A stretch of 64,000 nt of DNA from an uncultured Eubacteriales bacterium (GTDB taxonomy: Bacteria > Bacillota > Clostridia > Oscillospirales > Acutalibacteraceae). Where the stretch lies: NCBI GenBank assembly GCA_934486895.1, contig CAKSQZ010000007.1, forward strand, positions 10,158 to 74,157, read 5' to 3'. Below, one piece after another: positions 42,550 through 51,528 of the stretch. The stretch's first letter is position 1. Every line of letters starts with the position of its first letter. The notes beneath the pieces were generated by a model, which was not told where the DNA came from, ran no database searches, and saw only the letters and a list, made by a program, of their open reading frames with translations. Both the position numbers and the translations under genes were made by a program.

Positions 42550-43362
42550 TCAGAACCTGTTTTCAACAAAGCCGATATATTCGGCGACCGCACCCTCAAC
42601 TGCCGTTTTATCGCAGACAAGGTCGGCGTATTTTGCAACATCGTCGGGCGTGCCCTTGACAACCGCACTGTGAGCCGCGCTTTGGAGCAGACCGATATCA
42701 TTATAAAAATTGCCGATGGAAAATGTATTTTCTTTCGGGATTCCGAAATGCTCCGCGAGCTTTAAAAGCGCAGTGCCTTTGGTGACGCCTGCGATGACCG
42801 CTTCTAAATAAAGCTCGGAGGTATTGACAAATTCAAATCCGTCGTGCGGCTTTTTCATGAGATAATCGCGGACTTTATCGATCCCCTCTTTTTTATCTGT
42901 GAGGAGCACCTTGTTCCATTTTAACTCATTAACATCACAAATGCAAGCATTAATATAATCTACTTTTTCATAACTTAAATGATCGAGCAGCGTTTCGTTT
43001 ATGTTCATAACATAAAGATCGCGGCCCGAATAGATCTCGACCGCCACATTCTTAAATCTTTTTTGAATATCGAACACGATTTCTTTAAGATTTTCTGGCA
43101 GTGAAAGCGAATAGATCTCGCGCTCGTTTTTATAGTCGTATAACGTGTGACCGTTGTTGACGATCGCCGGAGTATCGGTCGGGATCACTTCCGCGAGAGC
43201 ACGGGCTGCCTCGATCCCTCTGCCTGTGGCTATGGCAAATTTGCCGCCGTTGTCTGTGAACTCTTTTATTTTGAGCAGATTCTGCTTTGGAATATTGTTT
43301 TGATTTTCGTAAAGCGTGCCGTCTAAATCGGTGCCGATAATCACATTGTCATATCTTCGCAT
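42550..43362 (-). CDS. HAD-superfamily hydrolase, Cof subfamily
   Basis: This 270-residue protein has HAD motif I in GTDLDGTLYENQ, motif II near ATGRGIEAA, a C2-type cap in the middle and motif III/IV in FSIGNFYNDIGLLQ (usually GDxxND; here GNFYND, so one acidic residue of the motif is replaced by Asn). Cof proteins remove phosphate from sugar phosphates and flavin or pyridoxal phosphates. It overlaps the rluD stop by 14 nt. The substrate is unknown. Confidence 0.87.
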   Translation of the reverse strand: MRRYDNVIIGTDLDGTLYENQNNIPKQNLLKIKEFTDNGGKFAIATGRGIEAARALAEVIPTDTPAIVNNGHTLYDYKNEREIYSLSLPENLKEIVFDIQKRFKNVAVEIYSGRDLYVMNINETLLDHLSYEKVDYINACICDVNELKWNKVLLTDKKEGIDKVRDYLMKKPHDGFEFVNTSELYLEAVIAGVTKGTALLKLAEHFGIPKENTFSIGNFYNDIGLLQSAAHSAVVKGTPDDVAKYADLVCDKTAVEGAVAEYIGFVENRF

Positions 43363-44275
43363 TGGTTTTCCTCTTTAGTTTCTCCAAAAACTCTTTGAAA
43401 TAATCGGGAAGCGGGCTGTCGAATTCAAGATACTTTCCGTTTGGGTGGACAAAGCCTATCTTCTTTGCGTGCAGGCACTGCCCTTCAAACTCTTTTTGCG
43501 GCTTAGCACCGTACATCTCATCTCCCGCAACAGGACGGCCTATATACGCCATGTGAACGCGAATCTGATGTGTTCTGCCTGTTTCAAGCCGCAAGCGCAG
43601 ATGAGTGAACCCGTCAAACCGCTCGACGACGGTATAATGCGTCACAGCGTGTTTTGAGTTTTTATCGGTGACTGCCATCTGCTTGCGCTTGACCGGGTGG
43701 CGGCCGATAGGCGCGTCTATTGTGCCCTGATCGTCCTTAAAGCCGCCTGTGACAACCGCTTCATACTCTCTTAAAAAACTGTGTTCTTTTATTTGTTCCG
43801 CCAGAAAACGATGGGAATTATCGTTTTTGGCGACTATAAGCAAGCCGCTTGTGTTTTTATCGATACGATGCACTATCCCGGGGCGGATAACGCCGTTGAT
43901 CCCGGAAAGCGAATCGCCGCAGTGATACAAAAGCGCGTTGACAAGTGTGCCGTCCGGATTGCCCGGGGCAGGATGAACGACCATGCCTTTAGGCTTATTG
44001 ACAACGAGAAGATCATCGTCTTCATAAACGATATCTAGCGGAATATTCTGCGGGCGCGCGGTGCTCGGCTCGGGGTCGGGCAGACGCAGTTCTATTTTAT
44101 CGCCGGGCTTCAGCTTGCGGTTTTTTGCAGCCGGTGTGCCGTTTATCAGCACATCGCCGCTTTCTATCAATGCCGCCGCGGCCGATCTCGAAATATCCCC
44201 GCACTGCTCTGATATATATTTATCCGCTCTCGGCAGATCGTCTGTTTCAACGGTTAAAAACAGCTTGTCGCTCAT
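43349..44275 (-). CDS. Pseudouridine synthase RluD family
   Basis: This 308-residue enzyme has an N-terminal S4 RNA-binding domain (about 12-70, RADKYISEQCGDISRSAAAALIESGDVLING) and a catalytic domain with Asp in VHRIDKNTSGLLIVAKN. It modifies uridines in 23S rRNA; B. subtilis YlyB is the likely counterpart, and that gene also follows lspA. ATG at 44275 overlaps the lspA stop as ATGA; the longer open frame upstream is an lspA shadow. Confidence 0.93.
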   Translation of the reverse strand: MSDKLFLTVETDDLPRADKYISEQCGDISRSAAAALIESGDVLINGTPAAKNRKLKPGDKIELRLPDPEPSTARPQNIPLDIVYEDDDLLVVNKPKGMVVHPAPGNPDGTLVNALLYHCGDSLSGINGVIRPGIVHRIDKNTSGLLIVAKNDNSHRFLAEQIKEHSFLREYEAVVTGGFKDDQGTIDAPIGRHPVKRKQMAVTDKNSKHAVTHYTVVERFDGFTHLRLRLETGRTHQIRVHMAYIGRPVAGDEMYGAKPQKEFEGQCLHAKKIGFVHPNGKYLEFDSPLPDYFKEFLEKLKRKTNAKI

Positions 44276-44757
44276 TCTTTCGGTTCGCTGCTCTGTCGGC
44301 TTTTGAAAACATCGATCAAAACATACAGGATCATCAAGCCGCAGCCGATAACAACGGCGCAATCGGCTATGTTGAAAACATAAAACTTCACGAAGATCGC
44401 ATTGATAAAGTCGATAACAAAACCTCTGAAAATGCGATCGATCATGTTGCCTATGCCGCCCGCGACGACTAAAACGATAGCAGTCGTGAGCAGTTTTGAC
44501 GATGATTTTTTGAGCATGACCCACACCAGCATTGCGATGACAGCGACCGCCGTTAGGATCATGAACACCCACCTGTGTTCCGACAAAATCCCGAATGCTG
44601 CGCCGCGATTTTCGACATAGCGAAATTCGAGTACATTCGGAATGACTGTGACGGAACTTTCGGGCGCAAGAAAAGAGAGAGAAAGCAATTTAGTCAACTG
44701 ATCTGCGGCTATGACCGAAATGATCACAAGCAGTGCAAATATGCGTTGTTTTCGCAT
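44272..44757 (-). CDS. lspA: Signal peptidase II (lipoprotein)
   Basis: This 161-residue membrane aspartyl protease cleaves lipoprotein signal peptides after lipid attachment. Four helices are visible. Catalytic aspartates sit in GNMIDRIFRGFVIDF and FNIADCAVVIG, with the NRGAAFGIL motif near residue 51. It is needed to mature the binding lipoproteins encoded elsewhere in this window. It lies 20 nt after ileS and overlaps rluD. Confidence 0.95.
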   Translation of the reverse strand: MRKQRIFALLVIISVIAADQLTKLLSLSFLAPESSVTVIPNVLEFRYVENRGAAFGILSEHRWVFMILTAVAVIAMLVWVMLKKSSSKLLTTAIVLVVAGGIGNMIDRIFRGFVIDFINAIFVKFYVFNIADCAVVIGCGLMILYVLIDVFKSRQSSEPKE

Positions 44758-44777
44758 TTCTCTCTCCCCTTTTCATT

Positions 44778-47555
44778 TTATTTCAAGATACCTGCGCAAC
44801 GGGCGCAAAGGTCACTGTGCTCACTGTCTTTTCCGACTGTATCGCTGTATGTCCAGCAGCGAGCGCACTTTTCACCGTCTGCATGGCTGACGGTTACACC
44901 GACTCTGTCTCCTGCAACATCGCCGCCCTTGCCGTCATGAACGGTTACGGCTGATACGATGAACAGTGCCGGAAGATCATCGCCGAACGAACGAAGAAGC
45001 TCCGCATCACTATCGGCATAAATATCGAGCTTGGCTTCGAGCGAAGAGCCGATCTTCTTCTCGTTTCTCGCTATTTCGAGAGCTTTCTTGATATCCTCGC
45101 GGATCTTTTCAAGCTCGCTGTAACGGGTCTTGATCTGCTCATCATCTGCGATAAGATCGGTCCGCGGGATTTCGTTGAACACGATATTTTCCCTATCCTT
45201 ATCCGATGTGTGCGGCATGAAGCTCCAGATTTCATCCGCTGTGAACGCGAGGATAGGTGCGATCATGAGCGTGAGTGCATCAAGGATCTTATAGATAGCT
45301 GTCTGTGCCGAACGGCGGGAAAGACTGTCTTTCTTCTCAACATAAAGTCTGTCTTTCAGGACATCGAGATAAAAGTTTGACATATCGACAACGCAGAAAT
45401 TATGGACTGCGTGGTAGATGATATGATACTCGAAATTATCATAGGCCTCGTTGACGCGCTTGATAAGATCATTAGTGAGCATAAGAGCATACTTATCGAT
45501 ATCGAAAAGCTGATCATCCGCTACCATATCCTTATCGGGATCAAAATCGCTGATATTGCCTAAGATAAAGCGGGCGGTGTTTCTGATCTTTCTGTAACTT
45601 TCGGAAAGCTGCTTTAAGATAGCATCGGAGATACGGATATCAGCATGATAATCGGATGACGCTACCCAAAGTCTGAGGATATCGGCACCGTATTTCGGAA
45701 CGATATCATCCGGCATGACAGTGTTGCCAATGGATTTCGACATCTTCTTGCCCTCACCGTCTACGACCCAGCCGTGAGTTACGACTGTTTTATAAGGTGC
45801 TTTGCCTGTTGTTGCGACAGATGTGAGAAGCGACGACTGGAACCAGCCTCTGTACTGATCGGCGCCTTCCAGATAAAGATCTGCCGGCCATTTGAGATAA
45901 TCGCGGTTTTTAAGAACAGCCGCATGAGTTGTACCCGAATCAAACCAGACATCCATGATATCTGTTTCTTTTTTGAAGTGAGTGCAGCCGCATGAGCAAT
46001 GTGCGTCCTTCGGCATAAGCTCTTCTTCGCTCATTTCATACCAAGCGTCCGCTCCCTTTTCGCGGAAGATATCCGCGATCTTTTTGATCGATTCGGGAGT
46101 TATATACTCTTTCTTGCAATCCTCGCAATAGAAGATCGGGATCGGAACACCCCATACGCGCTGGCGGGAGATACACCAATCGGAACGGTCCTTTACCATG
46201 GACGCGATACGGTCGTGACCCCAGCCGGGGATCCATTTAACTTTATCAATCTCGCTTATAGCCTGATCGGCAAACTTCGAGATAGAGCAGAACCACTGCT
46301 CTGTTGCGCGGAACAAAATCGGAGATTTGCAGCGCCAGCAATGCGGATACTGATGGATGATCTTCTGCAATGCAAAGAGGTTGCCGGTGTCTTCAAGGTG
46401 CTGAGCGATGGCTTTATTTGCATCGTCGGTTTTAAGGCCTGCAAACATTCCAGCCTCTTCGGTGAGAACGCCCTTACTGTCGACCGGAACAACCATCGGG
46501 ATCTCGGGGTACTTGCGGCACACTTCAAAGTCATCAACGCCGTGGCCCGGAGCTGTGTGGACACAGCCTGTACCGCTTTCAAGAGTTACATGATCGCCCA
46601 CGATGACAAGAGAATCACGGTCGATGAACGGGTGGCGTGTCTTCATATATTCAAGCTCGCTGCCTTTGATTCTGCCGACTATCTCATAGTCCTCGATCTT
46701 TGCGGCAGCCATCGAAACCGCTGTGAGCTCCTCTGCCAGAACATAATACTCGCCGTTTGCTTTGACAAGGACATAATCATAGTTCGGGCCTACGCAGATC
46801 GCAAGGTTTGCAGGGAGCGTCCATGTGGTAGTTGTCCAGATAACGAAATATGTTTTGGAAAGATCTGCTCCCATTGCGGTAAGCAATCCCTTATCGTCGG
46901 TCACATTGAACTTTACATAGATTGAATAGCACGGATCTTCCGAATATTCGATCTCGGCTTCCGCAAGAGCTGTCTGACATTCGGGGCACCAATAGACCGG
47001 CTTCAGGCCCTTATAGATATAGCCTTTCTGAGCCATCTGACCGAAAACCTCGATCTGAGTTGCTACAAATTCATTCTTCAGTGTGAGATAGGGATTATCC
47101 CACTCGCCGAGAACGCCGAGACGCTTAAACTGATTTTTCTGATCTTCGACAAAACCCAGAGCAAACTCTCTGCAAAGCTTTCTGATCTTCAAAGGCGTCA
47201 TCTCTTCGGATGATTTGACACCTGCCGCCTTACGGGCTTTGAGCTCGGTAGGCAGACCGTGAGTGTCATATCCTGGGACATACGGCGCTTTATAGCCTGT
47301 CATATTTTTATAGCGGATAACAAAGTCTTTCAAGATCTTATTGAGCGCTGTGCCCATGTGGATCTTACCGTTTGCATAAGGCGGGCCGTCGTGCAGAATG
47401 TACTCAGGCTTACCTTCGTTTTTCTGCATCAGCTTTTCATAGACCTTATCGTCGTACCACTTTTCAAGCGAAACGGGTTCTTTTGTTGCAAGACCCGCTC
47501 TCATGCTGAAATCGGTAGACATCATATTCAGCGTGTCTTTATAGTCCTGTGCCAT
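44778..47555 (-). CDS. ileS: Isoleucyl-tRNA synthetase
   Basis: This 925-residue class I synthetase charges tRNA-Ile and edits valine. It shows HIGH-type DGPPYANGKIHMGTAL, the CP1 editing domain (about 190-390, with TWTLPANLAICV and GTGCVHTAPGHG), KMSKS in GKKMSKSIGN, an anticodon-binding domain and a C-terminal zinc site (CARCWTYSD and LCARC). ATG at 47555 follows GAAGGAGA; the 37 residues upstream of it in frame are divIVA shadow. Confidence 0.97.
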   Translation of the reverse strand: MAQDYKDTLNMMSTDFSMRAGLATKEPVSLEKWYDDKVYEKLMQKNEGKPEYILHDGPPYANGKIHMGTALNKILKDFVIRYKNMTGYKAPYVPGYDTHGLPTELKARKAAGVKSSEEMTPLKIRKLCREFALGFVEDQKNQFKRLGVLGEWDNPYLTLKNEFVATQIEVFGQMAQKGYIYKGLKPVYWCPECQTALAEAEIEYSEDPCYSIYVKFNVTDDKGLLTAMGADLSKTYFVIWTTTTWTLPANLAICVGPNYDYVLVKANGEYYVLAEELTAVSMAAAKIEDYEIVGRIKGSELEYMKTRHPFIDRDSLVIVGDHVTLESGTGCVHTAPGHGVDDFEVCRKYPEIPMVVPVDSKGVLTEEAGMFAGLKTDDANKAIAQHLEDTGNLFALQKIIHQYPHCWRCKSPILFRATEQWFCSISKFADQAISEIDKVKWIPGWGHDRIASMVKDRSDWCISRQRVWGVPIPIFYCEDCKKEYITPESIKKIADIFREKGADAWYEMSEEELMPKDAHCSCGCTHFKKETDIMDVWFDSGTTHAAVLKNRDYLKWPADLYLEGADQYRGWFQSSLLTSVATTGKAPYKTVVTHGWVVDGEGKKMSKSIGNTVMPDDIVPKYGADILRLWVASSDYHADIRISDAILKQLSESYRKIRNTARFILGNISDFDPDKDMVADDQLFDIDKYALMLTNDLIKRVNEAYDNFEYHIIYHAVHNFCVVDMSNFYLDVLKDRLYVEKKDSLSRRSAQTAIYKILDALTLMIAPILAFTADEIWSFMPHTSDKDRENIVFNEIPRTDLIADDEQIKTRYSELEKIREDIKKALEIARNEKKIGSSLEAKLDIYADSDAELLRSFGDDLPALFIVSAVTVHDGKGGDVAGDRVGVTVSHADGEKCARCWTYSDTVGKDSEHSDLCARCAGILK

Positions 47556-47586
47556 TCTTCCATCTCCTTCAAATGTATACCTGTGC

Positions 47587-48291
47587 TTACTCCGCCGTTT
47601 CTTCGCTGCCTGCCGGATCTGCGGGATCGGGCTGAGTTTCTTTGACATCGGACGCTGTTTCGGCATCCGCGGCGGAAATCGTATCGTCGAAATGCTCGGC
47701 GGTGTAGCTTTTTGTTTTTATTGCAGAGATCAAGGTCATGTGCTTTTTATAAGCATCGAACAATTCGTTTTTGAAATCGTCCACCGCCTGCTTCAAGCTG
47801 TTATATGCCTCGGTCTCGTTTTTGATTTTTTCTTCAATTTCATAGGAAAGGTTTTTCGCTTTGTTCTGAGCCTGAACAAGGATCCTCTGAGCTTCCATTG
47901 TGGATTTGTCCATGAGGTCCTGAGCCTTTGTCTGAGCTTCTGTGACAACCTTTTCGGCGATCTCGCTCGCTTCTGCGGCGCGATTGTCAGCCTCCTTTGT
48001 TTTTTCCTCAAAATATTTATCTGCGGCGTTCTTGCGCTCGCGAAGGATCTCGTCTCCTGTTTTCTGAGCGCGAAGGATCGCTTCCTTCACAGCATCTTCG
48101 TTATCACGATATTCGTTGATCTTATCGGCAAGAACCTGCATCTTCTCCGAAAACTCGGATGTGAGCTTTGCCATATCGTCATAGTCGCGGGCTATATTGT
48201 CAAGAAGATCATCGACCTCTGAAGCCTTATAGCCGGATATGCCTGATTTTTGGAACTGATACGCTCTGATTTCATCTGCAGTGTAATTCAT
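47587..48291 (-). CDS. divIVA: DivIVA-domain protein
   Basis: This 234-residue protein has an N-terminal DivIVA lipid-binding module (FQKSGISGYKASEVDDLLDNIARDY) followed by long Lys/Glu/Ala coiled coils (about 55-185) and an acidic C-terminal tail. DivIVA marks negatively curved membrane at poles and septa and organises division or growth. I chose ATG at 48291 (GAAAGGA upstream); the extra upstream frame is shadow. It is flanked by ylmH and ileS, as in Bacillus and many clostridia. Confidence 0.93.
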   Translation of the reverse strand: MNYTADEIRAYQFQKSGISGYKASEVDDLLDNIARDYDDMAKLTSEFSEKMQVLADKINEYRDNEDAVKEAILRAQKTGDEILRERKNAADKYFEEKTKEADNRAAEASEIAEKVVTEAQTKAQDLMDKSTMEAQRILVQAQNKAKNLSYEIEEKIKNETEAYNSLKQAVDDFKNELFDAYKKHMTLISAIKTKSYTAEHFDDTISAADAETASDVKETQPDPADPAGSEETAE

Positions 48292-48311
48292 AAAGATCGT
48301 CCTTTCGTTTT

Positions 48312-49058
48312 TCACTTCATTTTGCGTGCTTGCAAACGCAGCCTGCCTTTCTTGGTCGGCTGCGAGATAGAATCTATTATGTATTTTCCTCGTTTTAGTA
48401 TGGTTATTACCGCACTGTCCGATACCTGTGCGCTTACATTTTTGCACTCTGAGCCGTTCAGCTTAACACCGCCCGATGTTATCCGAGCCGCCGCTTTCTC
48501 TCTCGAATCGCCGGCAAGTGCACCTACCACGCAATCAAGCCGTGCCGACGCGACTGTTCCCGATATCGGCTCATATTCTCTTTCCGGAAAAGAAAAATCA
48601 TCGATGCCTATGCTGAGGCTGAGTGCAACTCTGCCCGCTTTTTCAAGCTGAGAGATAACATAATTCGCAATATCGGAATGGAGAAATATCGCTGCCGTGC
48701 CTTTTGAGACTACTATATCGCCGACACTTGACCGCTTGATACCGAGCGCCATCAAAGCACCGAGAATGTCGCGGTGAGCCAGGGAAAATGCGGGATTAAA
48801 GCTCGCTTTCACCGGAGTTATCGGGAAATCGCAATAGTCGTCATCCGCCCAATCAGGAAGAAAGCAGACGATTTTTCTAACAGCGTCAACATAACCTCCG
48901 AAAAAGCGAGCCTTTGCACCAAGCTTTTCAATGAAGCTCTTTGCGATCAAAACCTCACTGTCGCTCAAAAAGCCGACATATTTCGGGGACGATGTGCATT
49001 CGGCCTGCTTTTGCGCGTCTTTAAGGCGTGCTGAAAGTATATCTGACTCAGATATCAT
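48312..49058 (-). CDS. ylmH: S4-domain RNA-binding protein YlmH
   Basis: This 248-residue protein has an N-terminal YlmH-specific region (about 1-170, GYVDAVRKIVCFLPDW and DILGALMALGIKRSSVGDIV) and a C-terminal S4 RNA-binding domain (DCVVGALAGDSREKAAARITSGGVKLNG). YlmH relatives act in rescue of stalled large ribosomal subunits and were first linked with division by gene position. The start overlaps the sepF stop by 1 nt (TGATG). Confidence 0.92.
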   Translation of the reverse strand: MISESDILSARLKDAQKQAECTSSPKYVGFLSDSEVLIAKSFIEKLGAKARFFGGYVDAVRKIVCFLPDWADDDYCDFPITPVKASFNPAFSLAHRDILGALMALGIKRSSVGDIVVSKGTAAIFLHSDIANYVISQLEKAGRVALSLSIGIDDFSFPEREYEPISGTVASARLDCVVGALAGDSREKAAARITSGGVKLNGSECKNVSAQVSDSAVITILKRGKYIIDSISQPTKKGRLRLQARKMK

Positions 49059-49606
49059 CAATAAGCGAAATAACCGTTATTTTCAAGCTCGTCGAGCAAA
49101 GCATCACCCATGACATCGACATTTGCCGGTGTTATGAGGAAGGTGCGGTGAGCTATCTTTTTGAAGCCGCAGGAATTCGCGTATGCCGCTCCGCTGAGAA
49201 AATCGAACAAACGGTGTGCTTCTTTTTCCTCCGTGTTTTCAAGGTTTAAAACAACCGTTCTTTTAAGATTTATATGATCGGCAATAGCTCTTGCCTCATC
49301 AAATGAGACGGGCTTTTGAATGACGACCTGGATCTGAGTTGTCGCATGGAAGTTAAAGATCTTTGAATTGCGCGAATCGCTGCGCTGATCTGCCTGACGC
49401 TCAGCCTGACGGGCGCGTGCGCGCTCCTCTCTTTCTTCTCTTACACGACGGCTGCTGTCACTATCGCGATAATTGCCGGAATAGCTGTAAGTATCGCGGC
49501 TTTCTTCCTCTGAATCGGTTTCATCTTCCCCGTAATCGTCCTCATAATCGTAATCGTCATAGTCGTTTGAGGGCAAAATCGATTTGATCTTATCTAAAAA
49601 ACCCAT
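49058..49606 (-). CDS. sepF: Cell division protein SepF
   Basis: This 182-residue FtsZ-ring partner assembles into rings and anchors FtsZ to the membrane. The N-terminal MGFLDKIKSIL is the membrane-binding amphipathic helix. An acidic Asp/Tyr/Glu linker and an Arg/Glu segment (about 15-90) follow. The C-terminal SepF domain (about 100-182) contains QIQVVIQKPVSFDEARAIAD and VVLNLENTEEKEAHRLFDFLSG. GAAAGGACGG precedes ATG at 49606. No ftsZ lies nearby in this window. Confidence 0.95.
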   Translation of the reverse strand: MGFLDKIKSILPSNDYDDYDYEDDYGEDETDSEEESRDTYSYSGNYRDSDSSRRVREEREERARARQAERQADQRSDSRNSKIFNFHATTQIQVVIQKPVSFDEARAIADHINLKRTVVLNLENTEEKEAHRLFDFLSGAAYANSCGFKKIAHRTFLITPANVDVMGDALLDELENNGYFAY

Positions 49607-49628
49607 TATTATACCGTCCTTTCGATTA

Positions 49629-50348
49629 TTATAAATAGTTACGGTGTCCGAAAAGGGCTGTTCCGACTCTGACCATATTTGAACCACACTCTACCGCAAG
49701 GTCAAAATCGTCCGACATACCCATAGACAAAATATCCATAGATATATTATCCGCTTTTTTTGCTCGGTTGTCAACAAACAATTTATTCATTTTTGTAAAA
49801 ATAGATATCTTTTTGCTCATTTCGGCGCCGACAGGGCCTAATGTCATCAGTCCGCGCACAAAAATCGACTCGATCCCGGCAAGCTCTCCGAGAAATTCGC
49901 CGAGTTCTTCCTGCTCAATACCGCTTTTGCTTATTTCGTTGCCGATATTTATTTCAACAAGCACATCTGTGGTGATACCGCGCATTTTGCTCTGGCGCGA
50001 GATCTCCTTTGCGAGCTTTATTGAATCGACCGACTGGATAAGCTCAACCTTGCCGACTATCTGGCGAACTTTATTCGTCTGCAGTGTTCCGATGAACTGC
50101 TTATGCATTTTATCGGGAAGTTCCGATTCCTTAGACAAAAACTCCTGCACACGGTTTTCACCCATATAGTTGATACCGCTCTCGAAAGCATGGCTTATGA
50201 CTGCAGGCTCAACTGTTTTTGTGGCGGCAAGCAGGGTTATTTCCTCGGGTTTTCTGCCCGACTTTTCGGCAGCGGTGTTCAGTCTTGACAGCACCGATTT
50301 ATAATTTTCGTCAAACGCTTTGCAACGCTCAATTTCGTACTCGTTCAT
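49629..50348 (-). CDS. yggS: PLP homeostasis protein YggS/YlmE
   Basis: This 239-residue alanine-racemase-fold protein binds PLP without known catalysis and maintains B6 and amino-acid balance. The PLP lysine lies in ITLLAATKTVEPAVI; other motifs are YMGENRVQEF, HKQFIGTLQTNK and the C-terminal SMGMSDDFDLAVECGSNMVRVGTALFG. ATG at 50348 is used; a TTG at 50351 is possible, since AGGAGG sits between optimal spacings for both. It precedes sepF as in most Firmicutes. Confidence 0.94.
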   Translation of the reverse strand: MNEYEIERCKAFDENYKSVLSRLNTAAEKSGRKPEEITLLAATKTVEPAVISHAFESGINYMGENRVQEFLSKESELPDKMHKQFIGTLQTNKVRQIVGKVELIQSVDSIKLAKEISRQSKMRGITTDVLVEINIGNEISKSGIEQEELGEFLGELAGIESIFVRGLMTLGPVGAEMSKKISIFTKMNKLFVDNRAKKADNISMDILSMGMSDDFDLAVECGSNMVRVGTALFGHRNYL

Positions 50349-51528
50349 CAATATCGTTACCTCCTATTACAACTTCATCTTTAACTTTAAGGCTTTCACC
50401 CGACTTTGCGACGGCAAATTCCCCGCCGTAGTAAAGCACGGTGACTTTCTTATATATGATATACTTTCCGACCTGGACATAAACTCCTGTTTCGTTTTCA
50501 CCGTCGTCATTTTTGACGGTTCTTATCGCTTTGGTGTTGATCTTCAAGCCGCTGTATTCATTGAAGCTTAAATTTATATCGGTTTTTCTTGTGCTCATGA
50601 GCAAAGAGTTTTCGCTCATTGTCGAGAGAATGACAAGCCTGCCCGATTTTGTTTTATTTATCTTTTCAACTGTAACACGAAGTGTGTCGGAAAAGGTCGG
50701 CAGTTTAACGCTGACAGTTGATTTGCCGCTGAGTTTTTCGGCGGTGTCGGCATCGGTTTCAAACAAAATATAGCTTTTGGCGCTCTTTACTATTTTACCG
50801 ACTGTGTTTGCCGCTTTCTCCGGATTGCTGAGATCAGGCATTGCGGTGAGCTCGGTTATTTTGCCAAAGTCTGCCGCAGACTCAAAGCCGTCGGTATAAT
50901 TGACAAAATAGCCTGCCGCGGGCGCGGTATCGCTCGCTGTGGGTTTTGACTGAGATTTTTTGAGTTCATCAAGCTGAGACTTATAAGCGGAAATGATATC
51001 GGAATAGTCTTTTCGCTCGCCGATAACAAGACTGCGCTGATTATAAAGCGAGCCGAGGTCGTCACGCACGGAATAGACTGTTATGAAATCGTTTTTCTCC
51101 ACAGAGCCGACAAGCGAATAGACATCGAGCTTGAGCTGATCGGTCACTGTACCGAGGTCGGCGGTGTAATACTTATGCTGGATATCCAGCTTTTCGAGTG
51201 AGCTTATCTCCGCCTCCAACGAGTCGATACTGTCGTTTATTCTGACAGCGTCGCCCGATGAATAATATTCTGCAACAACACTGTTCTTCGCAACTTTTTC
51301 GCCGTTGTTAAAGCAATAATAGCGCTCGCCGGAATTGTCGGATTTCAGCACCTGTTCATCGCGGAAAACAGTCGCTTCAAATGTTGCGCTGTCACTGCAG
51401 GTGATGTTTTCGGCATACTCCCAATTTACCTGATCGGAAAGAATACTGACGGTTTTGTACAACACAAACAACGCGATCAAAACGACAACGAGCAATATTA
51501 TCCAATACTTTTTAAGCTTTGCTTTCAT
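50329..51528 (-). CDS. HlyD-like membrane-anchored protein in the division cluster
   Basis: This 399-residue protein has a short basic cytoplasmic tail, one membrane helix (about 8-26, WIILLVVVLIALFVLYKTV) and a long extracytoplasmic part. The middle holds predicted coiled coil (DSIDSLEAEISSLEKLDIQ, ISAYKSQLDELKKSQ) between two halves that resemble the barrel-sandwich and beta-barrel of HlyD-type adaptors. No cognate ABC transporter is present. GGAGG precedes ATG at 51528. It overlaps miaA by 17 nt and yggS by 20 nt, so it belongs to the division/translation run. I do not know its function. Confidence 0.75.
   Translation of the reverse strand: MKAKLKKYWIILLVVVLIALFVLYKTVSILSDQVNWEYAENITCSDSATFEATVFRDEQVLKSDNSGERYYCFNNGEKVAKNSVVAEYYSSGDAVRINDSIDSLEAEISSLEKLDIQHKYYTADLGTVTDQLKLDVYSLVGSVEKNDFITVYSVRDDLGSLYNQRSLVIGERKDYSDIISAYKSQLDELKKSQSKPTASDTAPAAGYFVNYTDGFESAADFGKITELTAMPDLSNPEKAANTVGKIVKSAKSYILFETDADTAEKLSGKSTVSVKLPTFSDTLRVTVEKINKTKSGRLVILSTMSENSLLMSTRKTDINLSFNEYSGLKINTKAIRTVKNDDGENETGVYVQVGKYIIYKKVTVLYYGGEFAVAKSGESLKVKDEVVIGGNDIDERVRN

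Noticed and set aside
45999..46925. 308-codon frame antisense to ileS
   Set aside because: Lies wholly inside the conserved synthetase gene and has no recognisable protein pattern.
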